DNA of 54,437 nt from Micrococcaceae bacterium (GTDB lineage: Bacteria; Actinomycetota; Actinomycetes; Actinomycetales; Micrococcaceae). The DNA lies in assembly GCA_025465475.1 (NCBI GenBank), contig JAODMR010000159.1, positions 1 through 54,437 of the forward strand, in the 5' to 3' direction. Of this stretch, positions 35,258-47,660 are shown piece after piece. A model generated the notes under the pieces. It was not told the DNA's origin. It searched no databases and saw only the letters and a program-made list of their open reading frames with translations. A program made the position numbers and the translations under genes. The number at the start of each line of letters is the position of its first letter. The first letter of the stretch is position 1.

Positions 35258-35359
35258 CACCGTGCCGGTTAAAACGGGGTGCCGGTCGGAGCACCGTGCC
35301 GGTTACAGCACCGTGCCGGTTACAGCACTGTGCCGGTTACAGCACTGTGCTGGTTACAG
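35258..35359. repeat. 17-bp tandem repeat at the vanY stop codon
   Basis: Four clean 17-base copies of CACCGTGCCGGTTACAG (plus-strand reading) occupy 35292-35359, preceded by two degenerate units (35258-35291). On the minus strand each clean unit reads CTGTAACC..., and the one nearest the gene contributes the last codon and TAA stop of the carboxypeptidase gene. Because 17 is not a multiple of 3, successive copies put TAA in all three frames. The array also lies upstream of mscL. Confidence 0.95.
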
Positions 35360-36175
35360 CGGCGGGGGCAAAAGCCCGGAATACGCAGGCGCTGCTTCCA
35401 GCCCCAGGTATTCCTCCAGCGTGGCGAAGCCCCGCTCGACCAGGTCGGTGGCGAGTTCCACCCCGACGTAGCGCAGATGCCAGGATTCGGCGTAATAACC
35501 GGTAATGCTGGATTGGTCCGGCAGGTAGCGGACCAGGAAACCGAACCGGTGTGCGTTGGCTGCCGCCCACACGGCCGCCGGCTGCTGCGCGAAGCAGGGG
35601 TCGAAGGCGCAGGCCCCGCCGCCGTCGCCAATGTCCAGGGCCCACCCGGTCTGATGTTCGGAATAGCCAGGCCGGGCGGACTTGGTGTCGGCCTCAGCTT
35701 GACCGTTGCCGGCCACGTACCCGGCGTAGAGGTCCACCTGGCTGGTGTAGGACCGATAGCTGCTCAACAGGGTGATGGACACTCCCTCCGCTGCTGCGGA
35801 GGCGACCAGTTGCTCCAGGGCCGTGGCCGCTTCAACGCGAAGCCGGGGGAGCTCGGCACCTGCCCCCACCGGGACCTGTGGGATCACCAGATCCGTCGGC
35901 TCGTAGTCCAGGGGATGCAGCGGCCGGCGTTTATTGACCACCACCCACGGGCTGGCCGGGTCGGTGACCGAAAACTGCCGGGACAAGGCCCGCGCGGGCA
36001 GCACGACGCGGGGCCGCCGCACCGCCGGCTGGGCGCCGGGTCCGTTCGATCCCTCCACCGCCGAGGGAGTCCGGGGCGCTGCAGGAGGCGAGCATGCCGC
36101 CAGGGCCGTGGCCGCCGCTCCGGCGAGCAGGAGCCGGGTCACCTGCCTGCGGCCTGGCAGCCGGGAGTTAACCAA
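35354..36175 (-). CDS. VanY-like D-alanyl-D-alanine carboxypeptidase lipoprotein (M15 family)
   Basis: An exported zinc peptidase predicted to trim the D-Ala-D-Ala end of peptidoglycan stem peptides. The 273-residue product from TTG 36175 has a signal peptide with two arginines (GRRQVTRLLLAG) and the lipobox LAAC, so the mature protein should be lipid-anchored. The M15 zinc site is SEHQTGWALDIGD plus ESWHLRYVG. A GTG 33 bases downstream is an alternative start. It begins 6 bases after coaA, so the two may be cotranscribed. Its stop lies in the 17-bp repeat. Confidence 0.88.
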   Translation of the reverse strand: MVNSRLPGRRQVTRLLLAGAAATALAACSPPAAPRTPSAVEGSNGPGAQPAVRRPRVVLPARALSRQFSVTDPASPWVVVNKRRPLHPLDYEPTDLVIPQVPVGAGAELPRLRVEAATALEQLVASAAAEGVSITLLSSYRSYTSQVDLYAGYVAGNGQAEADTKSARPGYSEHQTGWALDIGDGGGACAFDPCFAQQPAAVWAAANAHRFGFLVRYLPDQSSITGYYAESWHLRYVGVELATDLVERGFATLEEYLGLEAAPAYSGLLPPPL

Positions 36176-36181
36176 GGCGTG

Positions 36182-37156
36182 TCAGGTCTTGCGCAGGAGC
36201 ATGCGCCGGATGGAGTGGTCCGCATCCTTCGTCAGCACCAGTTGTGCCCTGCCACGGGTGGGCAGGACGTTCTCGATCAGATTGGGCTCGTTGATCCGCT
36301 TCCAGATGCCGGCCGCCGTGTCGACAGCTTCACGGTCGGAAAGGGCCGCATACCGGTGGAAGTACGACTCCGGGTGGGTGAACGCGGAGGACCGCAGCGA
36401 GCGGAACCTGTCGACATACCACTGCTCTATGTAGGAGGTCTTCGCGTCGACATAGATGGAGAAGTCGAAAAAGTCGCTCACCGCCAGCCCCGAACGTCCG
36501 TCCAGCCGCGGCCGGGCCGGCGCCAGGACGTTCAGGCCTTCAACGATAAGCACGTCGGGTCGTCGAACCACCACTTCGCGGCCGGGCACAATGTCATACG
36601 TCAGGTGGGAGTACCAGGGGGCCCGCACCTCCTCGGCACCGCCCTTGACCTCGGACACGAAACGCATCAGGGCCCGCCGGTCGTAGGACTCCGGGAAGCC
36701 TTTGCGCTGCATCAGCCCCCGGCGCTCCAGTTCCGCGTTGGGATAGAGGAAACCGTCAGTGGTCACCAGCTCAACGTTCGGCGTCCCCGGCCATCGGCGC
36801 AGCAACTCCCGCAGGACACGAGCCGTGGTGGACTTGCCGACGGCGACGGACCCGGCGACTCCGATGACGAAAGGCGTCCGGCGGACCTGCTCACCCAGGA
36901 ACGTGGTGGTGGCGGCATGCAGTTGGCCCGCCGCGGCGACGTACAGGTTCAGCAGGCGGGACAGCGGCAGGTAGACCTCGCGGACCTCATTAATGTTCAA
37001 CTGCTCGCCCAGGCCGCGCAGCCGCACAACGTCCTCTTCATTGAGGGGCTGTTCAATCTGGTCCGAGAGCCGGGACCACGTATGGCGGTCCAATTCGACG
37101 AAGGGGGAGACCCCCTCGCTACCGTTGGACTCGTTCCGATGCAAAGTCACTGTCAC
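36182..37156 (-). CDS. coaA: Type I pantothenate kinase
   Basis: Phosphorylates pantothenate in the first step of coenzyme A synthesis. The P-loop [14 protein letters not shown] and the [12 protein letters not shown] segment identify the bacterial type I enzyme. I choose GTG 37156 (324 residues, [12 protein letters not shown]) because AGGG lies 7 bases upstream; GTG 37150 would remove two residues. Longer frames upstream are not conserved. Divergent from glmS, with 99 bases between them. Confidence 0.93.
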   Translation of the reverse strand: MTVTLHRNESNGSEGVSPFVELDRHTWSRLSDQIEQPLNEEDVVRLRGLGEQLNINEVREVYLPLSRLLNLYVAAAGQLHAATTTFLGEQVRRTPFVIGVAGSVAVGKSTTARVLRELLRRWPGTPNVELVTTDGFLYPNAELERRGLMQRKGFPESYDRRALMRFVSEVKGGAEEVRAPWYSHLTYDIVPGREVVVRRPDVLIVEGLNVLAPARPRLDGRSGLAVSDFFDFSIYVDAKTSYIEQWYVDRFRSLRSSAFTHPESYFHRYAALSDREAVDTAAGIWKRINEPNLIENVLPTRGRAQLVLTKDADHSIRRMLLRKT

Positions 37157-37217
37157 GATTCTGCCCTGTGCCCCGGCCGGAACGAAATGGTGTGACACCC
37201 GTCGGGCATTTGGTGGG

Positions 37218-37248
37218 TTCGGGCACCAGCCCCGCGTGCAGTTATTCT
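37218..37248 (+). promoter_or_regulatory. glmS promoter, predicting a leaderless mRNA
   Basis: TATTCT (37243-37248) ends 7 bases before the glmS ATG and matches the -10 box of rplM exactly. The -35 is weak (TTCGGG at 37218-37223, 19-base spacer). No Shine-Dalgarno precedes the ATG. No glmS ribozyme structure is possible in this short upstream region. Confidence 0.55.
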
Positions 37249-37255
37249 TGGACCT

Positions 37256-39157
37256 ATGTGTGGAATCGTGGGATATGTGGGCCGCGCCGATGGCGTCATC
37301 GGTGGAAACGGAACGGGACACCAGGCGCTCGACGTCGTCCTGGAGGGGTTGCGCCGGCTGGAGTACCGCGGTTACGACTCCGCAGGCGTGGCAGTGGTGA
37401 CCGCCGGCCGGATTGAATCCCGCAAAAAGTCCGGCAAATTGACCAACCTGCTGGCCGAGCTAAGCGAGAACCCGTTGCCGGACGCCCTGACGGGGATCGG
37501 CCACACCCGCTGGGCCACCCACGGCGGGCCGACGGACAGCAACGCGCACCCGCATCTGGCCGACGGCGGACGGCTCGCCCTGATCCACAACGGCATTATC
37601 GAAAACTTCGCCGAGCTCAAGACCGAGTTGGTCTCGGCAGGCCACACCTTCATCTCCGACACGGATACCGAGGTCGCCGCCGCCCTGCTGGGCAACATCT
37701 ACCGCTCCCTCAGCGAGGAGGGCGACCTCGACGTCGCCCTCCCACGAGCCATGCAACTGGCCTGCCAGCGGCTGGAAGGCGCCTTCACCCTGCTGGCCGT
37801 GCACGCCGACCAGCCCGGCGTCGTGGTCGCTGCCCGCCGGAACTCACCCCTGGTGGTGGGACTGGGCGATGGGGAAAACTTCCTCGGCTCCGACGTGTCG
37901 GGCTTCATCGACTACACCCGCCGCGCCGTCGAACTGGGCCAGGACCAGATCGTCACCATCACCCCAGACACCGTGGACATCACCGATTTCCACGGAGCCC
38001 CGGCGGAGGGCAAGGAATACCACGTCGACTGGGACGCCGCCGCTGCAAAGAAGGACGGCTATCCCTCCTTCATGGAGAAGGAAATCCATGACCAGCCGGA
38101 CGCCGTGGCACAGACCCTGCTGGGCCGCTCCGACCTCGAAGGCCGCCTGACCCTGGACGAAATCCGCATCGACCCGGAGGAACTCAAGGAGGTCAACAAG
38201 ATCATCGTGCTGGCCTGCGGCACCTCGGCGTACGCCGGGCAGGTGGCCAAGTACGCCATCGAGCACTGGTGCCGCATTCCCACCGAGGTGGAACTGTCCC
38301 ACGAATTCCGGTACCGCGACCCCATCGTGGATGCCAACACCCTGATCGTCTCGCTCTCCCAGTCGGGGGAAACCATGGACACCCTGATGGCTGTCCGGTA
38401 CGCCCGCGAGCAGGGCGCCAAAACGGTTGCCATCTGCAACACCAACGGCTCCACCATCCCGCGCGAATCCGACGCGGTCCTGTACACCCATGCCGGCCCG
38501 GAGATCGCTGTTGCCTCCACCAAGGCGTTCCTGGCCCAGATCACCGCCGCCTACCTGTTGGGCCTGTATTTGGCGCAGCTGCGCGGAAACAAGTTCCAGG
38601 GCGAGATCAAGGACATCCTGGCGGATCTGGCCAAGACGCCGGACAAGATCCAGCAGATCCTGGACAACTCCGGACAGATCAAGGACCTGGCCCGTTCCAT
38701 GTCCGAGTCCCGCTCCGTGCTGTTCCTGGGCCGGCACGTCGGTTTCCCGGTGGCGATGGAGGGTGCCCTGAAGCTGAAGGAACTGGCCTACATCCACGCG
38801 GAGGGTTTCGCCGCCGGTGAGCTGAAGCACGGGCCCATCGCGTTGATCGAGGAGGGGCAGCCGGTGTTTGTGGTGGTCCCGTCCCCGCGGGGCCGCAACT
38901 CGTTGCACGCCAAGGTGGTCTCCAACATCCAGGAGGTCCGCGCCCGCGGGGCCAAGACCATCGTGATCGCCGAGGAAGGCGATGAAGCGGTGCGCGCCTA
39001 CGCCGAACACGTGTTCTACATTCCGGAAACGCCTCCCCTGCTGGCGCCGCTGCTGGCCACCGTTCCGCTGCAGATCTTCGCCTGCGAACTGGCCACGGCC
39101 AAGGGCTACGACGTCGACCAGCCGCGCAACCTGGCCAAATCCGTCACGGTCGAATAG
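37256..39157 (+). CDS. glmS: Glutamine-fructose-6-phosphate aminotransferase (isomerizing)
   Basis: Makes glucosamine-6-phosphate from fructose-6-phosphate and glutamine, committing carbon to UDP-GlcNAc. The N-terminal glutaminase begins MCGIVGYVG, with Cys2 as nucleophile after Met removal, plus [11 protein letters not shown]. Two SIS isomerase domains follow ([10 protein letters not shown] near 320; [20 protein letters not shown] near 480), and the C-terminus is NLAKSVTVE. It has 633 residues. It works directly before GlmM. In related genomes acpS or alr might be expected next; here a polysaccharide deacetylase follows. Confidence 0.97.
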   Translation: MCGIVGYVGRADGVIGGNGTGHQALDVVLEGLRRLEYRGYDSAGVAVVTAGRIESRKKSGKLTNLLAELSENPLPDALTGIGHTRWATHGGPTDSNAHPHLADGGRLALIHNGIIENFAELKTELVSAGHTFISDTDTEVAAALLGNIYRSLSEEGDLDVALPRAMQLACQRLEGAFTLLAVHADQPGVVVAARRNSPLVVGLGDGENFLGSDVSGFIDYTRRAVELGQDQIVTITPDTVDITDFHGAPAEGKEYHVDWDAAAAKKDGYPSFMEKEIHDQPDAVAQTLLGRSDLEGRLTLDEIRIDPEELKEVNKIIVLACGTSAYAGQVAKYAIEHWCRIPTEVELSHEFRYRDPIVDANTLIVSLSQSGETMDTLMAVRYAREQGAKTVAICNTNGSTIPRESDAVLYTHAGPEIAVASTKAFLAQITAAYLLGLYLAQLRGNKFQGEIKDILADLAKTPDKIQQILDNSGQIKDLARSMSESRSVLFLGRHVGFPVAMEGALKLKELAYIHAEGFAAGELKHGPIALIEEGQPVFVVVPSPRGRNSLHAKVVSNIQEVRARGAKTIVIAEEGDEAVRAYAEHVFYIPETPPLLAPLLATVPLQIFACELATAKGYDVDQPRNLAKSVTVE

Positions 39158-39384
39158 ACCGTCCCCCCGATAGACCCGCCCGGCCTCCCGGTAGGGTCCA
39201 TCGGGATCCGAAGAATGCTCCGGCCGGGCCACCTATGAGTCATGTGAGAGTGCCAAGGACGGGGGGCGCAAAACGTCGTGGGCGAGGCGCTGACGCACCA
39301 TGTAGAGGTAGCCGTATACAGCTTCGCAGCTGCGCAGTACCATACTCATCTAGCGCAAGTCAACGATTGCCTTGAGAACGGCAG

Positions 39385-40131
39385 ATGAGCATCATGAAGA
39401 CTAACAAGTTCTCCATCGCGGCATTGGCCGTTGTCAGCCTGGTCGCGGCCCTGGTGGCTGGCGGTCCTGCGGTGGCCGCCCAGGCTGCCGACAAGCCGCT
39501 GATTGGGTTGACCTTCGACGACGGGCCTTCGCCGCAGCGCACTGCCTTCGTCCTCGACGTCCTGAAGCAAAAGGGCGTCAAGGCGACGTTCTTCCTCGAG
39601 GGCTCTCACGCGCAGCAATACCCTGACCTCGTCCGTCGAATCAAGGCCGAGGGGCACGTGATAGGCAACCATTCGTGGGATCACGCAGACTTCCCCGAGA
39701 TCAGCAAGGCGCAGCAGAAGCTGCAGATCGACCGCACCAACAACGCGATCAAGGCCATCACCGGCGAGGCGCCCAAACTGATGCGCTTTCCGTACGGCGA
39801 TAGCACCTCCTACGCAGTGAGCTACCTCAAGACCATTGGCATGACCGGCGGAGTCCTTTGGCGCTGGCACGTCGGCAACCCCGGCGATTACGAGTGCCCC
39901 GGTGCGGCCGGCGTCCAGAAGTACGTGATGGCAGAGGCGACGGCCGGGGCAATTATCCTGCTTCACGACGCTGAGGACGTGTTGTCCTGCCGCTCGTCGC
40001 AATGGACCTACCTGGCTAGCACCATCGATGCACTGAGGGCCAAAGGCTACGAGTTCGGGGTGGTTGCCGGCTCCGCCACGGCTAACCCCATCAATGAGGA
40101 CTCGCCAGCTGTTGTCGTCGCACCCCGGTAG
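39385..40131 (+). CDS. Secreted NodB-type polysaccharide deacetylase
   Basis: A 248-residue exported carbohydrate esterase family 4 enzyme, probably acting on N-acetyl groups of cell-wall peptidoglycan or chitin. A Sec signal peptide covers about residues 1-34 (IAALAVVSLVAALVAGGPAV, then AxA). NodB motifs: TFDDGPS (metal and base Asp), NHSWDH (two metal His), RFPYGD and LLHDAED. Two cysteines (ECPG and LSCRS) could form a disulfide. The start could also be the ATG at 39394; neither has a strong ribosome site. It is a lone gene between glmS and convergent lacZ. Substrate unproven. Confidence 0.88.
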   Translation: MSIMKTNKFSIAALAVVSLVAALVAGGPAVAAQAADKPLIGLTFDDGPSPQRTAFVLDVLKQKGVKATFFLEGSHAQQYPDLVRRIKAEGHVIGNHSWDHADFPEISKAQQKLQIDRTNNAIKAITGEAPKLMRFPYGDSTSYAVSYLKTIGMTGGVLWRWHVGNPGDYECPGAAGVQKYVMAEATAGAIILLHDAEDVLSCRSSQWTYLASTIDALRAKGYEFGVVAGSATANPINEDSPAVVVAPR

Positions 40132-40435
40132 CGCCTACACCCAGCCTTGCGCTTATACACGTAGTTAGTGGTACAGGTCACGTATCGGCTACTGATGCCC
40201 TAGGGCTTCACGCTTTCGTAGGGTCGAGTTACGGCTCACCGGTACTGCATCTGCAGGACCTGTGGCCGTAACATCCGGGCCCGGGCCCGGTTCAGGCTGC
40301 GCCGGTGGCGACGAGGGGTCCCTCCTGAGACCGGGGACCCTTCCCCCAGCCGTCGCCGGCGCAGTCCTGAATCACGCCAACGAATTCCGCGTGGAGTCCT
40401 GTCACGCCAGTGAAGTGCGTCCGGGAACCCCGGCC
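40132..40435. terminator. Gap with a three-tier inverted repeat between convergent genes
   Basis: The 304 bases between the deacetylase and lacZ stops hold no gene. The notable element is at 40297-40364: CTGCGCC (40297-40303) with GGCGCAG (40358-40364), GGCGAC (40307-40312) with GTCGCC (40352-40357), and GGGTCCC (40316-40322) with GGGACCC (40334-40340). It is probably a bidirectional terminator, though it lacks T runs on either strand. Confidence 0.65.
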
Positions 40436-43539
<3,104 letters not shown>

Positions 43540-43628
43540 GCGCTCGAACCAGCTTAGCCTGTCCGGTTTCGTTTGAGTAGGGGCATGGTGGGTGGCTGAT
43601 ACAGCGTCAAACCAACTGGTGGAGGGTG

Positions 43629-44636
43629 TCAGGCCGATTGACGGAGAATCAACTCATGTCGGAGGGTCAGGGACGCGTCCTTGCTGTGGGCCGGAACGGA
43701 GCCGGACAGCAGCCCTTCCAGCAGGTCGACGGCGGTGCGGCCGACGGTGCGCAGGTTCAGGGAGAGTGTGGTCAGTTCGGGAGTCACCAGTTCTCCCAAG
43801 GGGATGCCGTCCATGCCGATCACGGCGCAGTCGCCGGGCACGGATCTGCCGGAGTCCTGCAGGGCCTTGAGTGCTCCGGCGGCCATCAGGTCGTTGAAAA
43901 CCAGGAGTCCGTCAAAGAGATTCGAGCCCGCTGCCAGCACCGCGATGGCCTCCCGGGCCGCGCTTGCAGAGGGGGCGGCATGGCAGATCGTCGGGCTGAC
44001 GCCGGCTTCGGCTGCCATGGCGGCAACTGCAGCACCACGACCGGCAGCCGTGCCGCCCTGGTCCGAATCCAGGTAAACGATGTTCGTGCACCCGCGAGCC
44101 GTCAGGTGGTTTAGGGCAAGCCGGGCCGCATGGCGGTAGTCGAAGGAAATGCCGCCGGCAGCCTGGCTCACCGGATAGTCCAGCACCACGACGGGGCGTC
44201 GGCCCATCAGGGCTTGGGCATCATCGGAGTCCTCTCCGAGGTAGCCGATCAGGGCATCTACCTGGGGGGCCAGCCGGGCGACGGCATCCAAAGAGCTTCC
44301 GGTTCCGTGGCCGTAGTCGTCCATCACCACGTTCCAGTGCCGCTGGGTGGCTGCCTCCACCACGCTTGATGCGAACGCGGGGAAGTAGGGGTTGGTCAGG
44401 TCGGGGATGGCCAGGCCCACGGAGATGCGGGCTCCCTGTACCAGGCCTTTGGCGAAACGGCTGGGTGAGTAGCCCAGGTCAGCGGCCAGTTTCTGGACGC
44501 GCTCGCGGGTTGCCGGGCTAATGCCCGCCATGCCGTTCATGGCGCGGGTGACGGTCTGCCGGGAGACGCCGGCGGCGGCGGCAACGTCCAGGATGGTGGC
44601 GCGCCGGCCCAGGGGATCAGGAGATCGGGACGTCAT
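43629..44636 (-). CDS. LacI family transcriptional regulator
   Basis: A 335-residue repressor. The N-terminal HTH reads ATILDVAAAAGVSRQTVTRA and the hinge helix is near YSPSRFAKGLVQGAR; the periplasmic-binding-like effector domain follows (VGLAIPDLTNPYFPAF, GALKALQDSGRSVPGDCAVI). It lies between gudD and lacZ, 139 bases before lacZ. It probably controls lacZ via the 14-bp palindrome; control of the glucarate genes cannot be excluded. A TAGACT box ends 8 bases before its ATG, so the mRNA may be leaderless. Confidence 0.92.
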   Translation of the reverse strand: MTSRSPDPLGRRATILDVAAAAGVSRQTVTRAMNGMAGISPATRERVQKLAADLGYSPSRFAKGLVQGARISVGLAIPDLTNPYFPAFASSVVEAATQRHWNVVMDDYGHGTGSSLDAVARLAPQVDALIGYLGEDSDDAQALMGRRPVVVLDYPVSQAAGGISFDYRHAARLALNHLTARGCTNIVYLDSDQGGTAAGRGAAVAAMAAEAGVSPTICHAAPSASAAREAIAVLAAGSNLFDGLLVFNDLMAAGALKALQDSGRSVPGDCAVIGMDGIPLGELVTPELTTLSLNLRTVGRTAVDLLEGLLSGSVPAHSKDASLTLRHELILRQSA

Positions 44637-44644
44637 AGACCGTA

Positions 44645-44679
44645 AGTCTAGGCTCCGGGCCAGTCCCGGTGATCCGGGA
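44645..44679 (-). promoter_or_regulatory. lacI promoter region with inverted repeat
   Basis: On the minus strand TAGACT (44650-44645) ends 8 bases before the ATG at 44636. Upstream, TCCCGG/CCGGGA arms (44664-44679) form a 16-base inverted repeat that could be a weak terminator after gudD or a regulator site near the -35 position. Confidence 0.5.
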
Positions 44680-44702
44680 AGCTGCGCGGGGGTGGAACGC
44701 TC

Positions 44703-46031
44703 CTAACGCACCAGGCACGGGCGCTTGGGGTCAAAGGACCAACCGTCGATGTAGTACTGCATGCCGATGCTGTCATCGCGTGCGTCCAGCCCATGCTCCA
44801 GGTACAGCTGGTGTGCCTGGTCCAGGGCGGGGCGGTCCAGCTCGATACCCAGACCGGGAGCGCTAGGAACTTCGATGGCGCCGCCTTTGATCTGCAGCGG
44901 GTTTCTGGTGAGACCCTGGCCGTCCTGCCAGATCCAGTGGGTATCCAGCGCCGTGATGTCGCCGGGCGCGGCGGCGCCGGTGTGAGTGAACATGGCAAGG
45001 GAAATGTCGAAGTGGTTGTTGGAGTGCGAGCCCCAGGTCAGGCCGAATTCGTGGCACAGCTGGGCCACGCGGACGGAACCGTGCATGGTCCAGAAGTGCG
45101 GGTCGGCCAAGGGAATGTCCACGGCATTGCCGCGGATGGCGTGGGACATTTCCCGCCAGTCCGTGGCGATCATGTTGGTAGCAGTTTTCAGCCCGGTGGC
45201 CCGGCGGAATTCCGCCATAACCTCCCGACCCGAGAAGCGGCCTTCGGCCCCGCAGGGGTCCTCCGCGTAAGCGACCGCGCCCTGCATCCGTCGGCCCAGG
45301 CCGACGGCGTCCTTGAGGAGCCAGCCGCCGTTGGGGTCGAGGGTGATCCGCGCGTCCGGAAAGCGTTCGGCCAGCGCAAGGACCACGTCCACCTCGTCGT
45401 CGCCGGAGAGGACACCGCCCTTGAGTTTGAAGTCGCTGAACCCGTAGCGCTCCTGCGCCGCTTCGGCCTGGGCGACCACAGCCTCCGGAGTCATGGCTTC
45501 CCGGCGGCGGAGCTGTTCCCACCGGTCAGCCGGAGCCTCCTCGACCACGTACGGCAAATCCGTGCGTGCGGTGTCGCCGACGAAGAACAGGTAACCCAGC
45601 ATCGGCACCGAGTTGCGTTGCTGGCCGTCGCCAAGCAGCTCGGCAACCGGAACGCCAAGGAATTGTCCGTGCAGGTCCAGCAGAGCGGACTCGATGGCAG
45701 TGACCGCATGGACCGTGGTGCGCAGGTCAAAGGTCTGCGCCCCACGGCCGCCGGCGTCCCGGTCCGCGAATGCCACGGTGACCGTGCGCAGCAGGGACCG
45801 GTACCGCGCCACCGGCTCGCCAATGATCAGCACGCCCGCGGCCTCGATAGTGCTGCGGATTTTCTCGCCGCCGGGGACCTCGCCGAGGCCGGTCCGGCCC
45901 TCGGAGTCTGTCACCAGCACCACGTTCCGGGTGAAAAACGGCCCGTGGGCTCCGCTGAGGTTCATCAACATGCTGTCGTGGCCCGCGACCGGAACCACTT
46001 CCACGCGGGCAATCATCGGCTGACCGGTCAT
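44703..46031 (-). CDS. gudD: Glucarate dehydratase
   Basis: An enolase-superfamily enzyme that dehydrates D-glucarate (and L-idarate) to 5-dehydro-4-deoxy-D-glucarate. The 442 residues show the KxK motif K202/K204 (FKLKGGV), metal ligands D232 (LDPNGGW) and E257 (YAEDPCG), [11 protein letters not shown] (285-295), and the catalytic His region [16 protein letters not shown] with H340. Family length is standard. It lies 9 bases after the semialdehyde dehydrogenase stop-start junction in the same direction, third gene of the glucarate operon. Specificity for glucarate over galactarate is supported by the GudD-like sequence. Confidence 0.93.
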   Translation of the reverse strand: MTGQPMIARVEVVPVAGHDSMLMNLSGAHGPFFTRNVVLVTDSEGRTGLGEVPGGEKIRSTIEAAGVLIIGEPVARYRSLLRTVTVAFADRDAGGRGAQTFDLRTTVHAVTAIESALLDLHGQFLGVPVAELLGDGQQRNSVPMLGYLFFVGDTARTDLPYVVEEAPADRWEQLRRREAMTPEAVVAQAEAAQERYGFSDFKLKGGVLSGDDEVDVVLALAERFPDARITLDPNGGWLLKDAVGLGRRMQGAVAYAEDPCGAEGRFSGREVMAEFRRATGLKTATNMIATDWREMSHAIRGNAVDIPLADPHFWTMHGSVRVAQLCHEFGLTWGSHSNNHFDISLAMFTHTGAAAPGDITALDTHWIWQDGQGLTRNPLQIKGGAIEVPSAPGLGIELDRPALDQAHQLYLEHGLDARDDSIGMQYYIDGWSFDPKRPCLVR

Positions 46032-46040
46032 GCGTTGGAC

Positions 46041-47648
46041 CTAGTTTCCCGTGTCGGCCATGGCGGAATCCGCCTGGACAACGGTGCCGTCGATGCGGCG
46101 GTTCAACCGCCACGGATTGGTGTCCTGCAGCGATGCCGGGAGCAGCTCCTGGGGGAGGTTCTGATATGCGACGGGCCGAAGGAAGCGGTTGATGGCCAGC
46201 GTACCGACCGACGTGGTGCGCGTATCGGACGTGGCGGGGAACGGCCCGCCGTGAACCATGGCATGGCCGACTTCGACGCCGGTGGGCCAGCCGTTGACGA
46301 TGATCCGGCCCACTTTTTGCTCCAGCACCGGCAGCAGCTGCGCGACGGTGGGGTAGTCCTCTTCGGTGAGCTGCAGGGATGCGGTGAGCTGCCCCTCAAT
46401 CCGGTGGGTGGCCTCGACCAGTTCCTCGGCTGAGGAGTAGCGGATCACCAGGCTGGCCGCGCCAAAGATCTCGGCGTGCAGCACGTCGTTGCTGACAAAG
46501 TTGCCGATTTCGGTGCCGTAAATGGCCGGCGCCGGCGCGTTCTGGGTGGGACCGGGGGTTCCGGTTCCGACGACCGTCACGTTGGCCGCGGCGCTGAGCG
46601 CCTCGGTGCCGGAGTTCCAGGAGTTGGCGATGCCGGCGGTCAGCATGGTCTGCCCGGGACAGGCGGCAACAGCCCGTCCGACGGCGGCTGCCAGCCTGTC
46701 GCCGGCCTCACCGGCCGGGGCGAACAGCAGGCCCGGCGAGGTGCACAGCTGCCCGGAACTGCCGGTCACGGCGGCGACGTACTGCTGGGCCAGCGCGTCA
46801 ATATCGCCGGTAAGGGCACCGGGGAAGACGAAGACCGGGTTGAGCGAGGACATCTCCGCGTACACCGGAATGGGCTCCGGCCGTGCGGCGGCGGTACGCA
46901 TCAGGGCGATGCCGGCACTTTGGGAGCCGGTGAAGCCAACGGCCTTAATGACGGGATCCGCCACAAGTGCCTGGCCAATGCTGCTGCCCGGGCCATAGAT
47001 CAGGGAGAAAACGCCCGGGTGCAGGCCGGCATCCTTAACGGCCTTCGTAATGGCGTGGCCGACGAGCTCGCTGGTACCGGGGTGGGCGTTGTGGGCCTTG
47101 AATACCACCGGACAACCCGCTGCCAGGGCCGAGGCCGTGTCCCCTCCCGCCGTGGAGAAGGCAAACGGGAAGTTGCTGGCGCCGAAGACCGCTACCGGGC
47201 CCAGCGGGATCTGGCGCTGGCGGATGTCGGCGCGAGGCATGGGTGCGCGGTCGGGCAGCGCGGGGTCGATGCGAACCCCGCGGAAGTCGCCTTGGCGGAC
47301 GACGTCGGCGAAGAGCCGGAGCTGGCCGGTGGTGCGGGCTCGCTCACCCTGCAGCCGGGCCTGGGGCAGGCCCGTCTCCTGGCCGGCACGGGCGATCAGG
47401 TCCTCGCCGATGGCTTCGATGTTGTCGGCGATGGCGTCCAGGAATGCGGCGTGGGTTTCTGGGTCCAAGGAGCTGAAGGAGGCGAAAGCCTCAGCCGCCG
47501 CAGAGGTTGCTGCCCGAAGCTGATCTTCAGTCAGAAGTGTGTAGGCCGGCTGCAACTGTTCGTTGGTCGCCGGGTTGTACGCAAAGGTGGTTTTGCCTTC
47601 GCCGGGGACGGATTGTCCGGCGATCAGGGAGTGTCCGGTGAGGGTCAC
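46041..47648 (-). CDS. Alpha-ketoglutarate semialdehyde (2,5-dioxovalerate) dehydrogenase
   Basis: An aldehyde dehydrogenase that oxidises 2,5-dioxopentanoate to 2-oxoglutarate, the last step of the non-phosphorylative sugar-acid route. The 535 residues include FGASNFPFAFSTAGGDTASA (155-174), general base E265 (VYAEMSSLNPVF) and catalytic C302 (GQLCTSPG), all characteristic of this group rather than of generic ALDHs. Position between kdgD (12 bases upstream) and gudD supports the assignment. AAAGGAAC lies just before its ATG. Confidence 0.9.
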   Translation of the reverse strand: MTLTGHSLIAGQSVPGEGKTTFAYNPATNEQLQPAYTLLTEDQLRAATSAAAEAFASFSSLDPETHAAFLDAIADNIEAIGEDLIARAGQETGLPQARLQGERARTTGQLRLFADVVRQGDFRGVRIDPALPDRAPMPRADIRQRQIPLGPVAVFGASNFPFAFSTAGGDTASALAAGCPVVFKAHNAHPGTSELVGHAITKAVKDAGLHPGVFSLIYGPGSSIGQALVADPVIKAVGFTGSQSAGIALMRTAAARPEPIPVYAEMSSLNPVFVFPGALTGDIDALAQQYVAAVTGSSGQLCTSPGLLFAPAGEAGDRLAAAVGRAVAACPGQTMLTAGIANSWNSGTEALSAAANVTVVGTGTPGPTQNAPAPAIYGTEIGNFVSNDVLHAEIFGAASLVIRYSSAEELVEATHRIEGQLTASLQLTEEDYPTVAQLLPVLEQKVGRIIVNGWPTGVEVGHAMVHGGPFPATSDTRTTSVGTLAINRFLRPVAYQNLPQELLPASLQDTNPWRLNRRIDGTVVQADSAMADTGN

Positions 47649-47660
47649 GGTTGTTCCTTT

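Noticed and set aside
35279-37195. A 638-codon plus-strand frame opposite vanY and coaA
   Set aside because: Shadow frame across two real genes and the 17-bp repeat; no family resemblance.
37157-37255. glmS ribozyme riboswitch
   Set aside because: The gap is only 99 bases, the -10 box abuts the ATG, and glmS ribozymes are a Firmicutes feature.
44793-46433. A 546-codon plus-strand frame opposite gudD and the semialdehyde dehydrogenase gene
   Set aside because: Shadow frame; the minus-strand genes have all catalytic residues.
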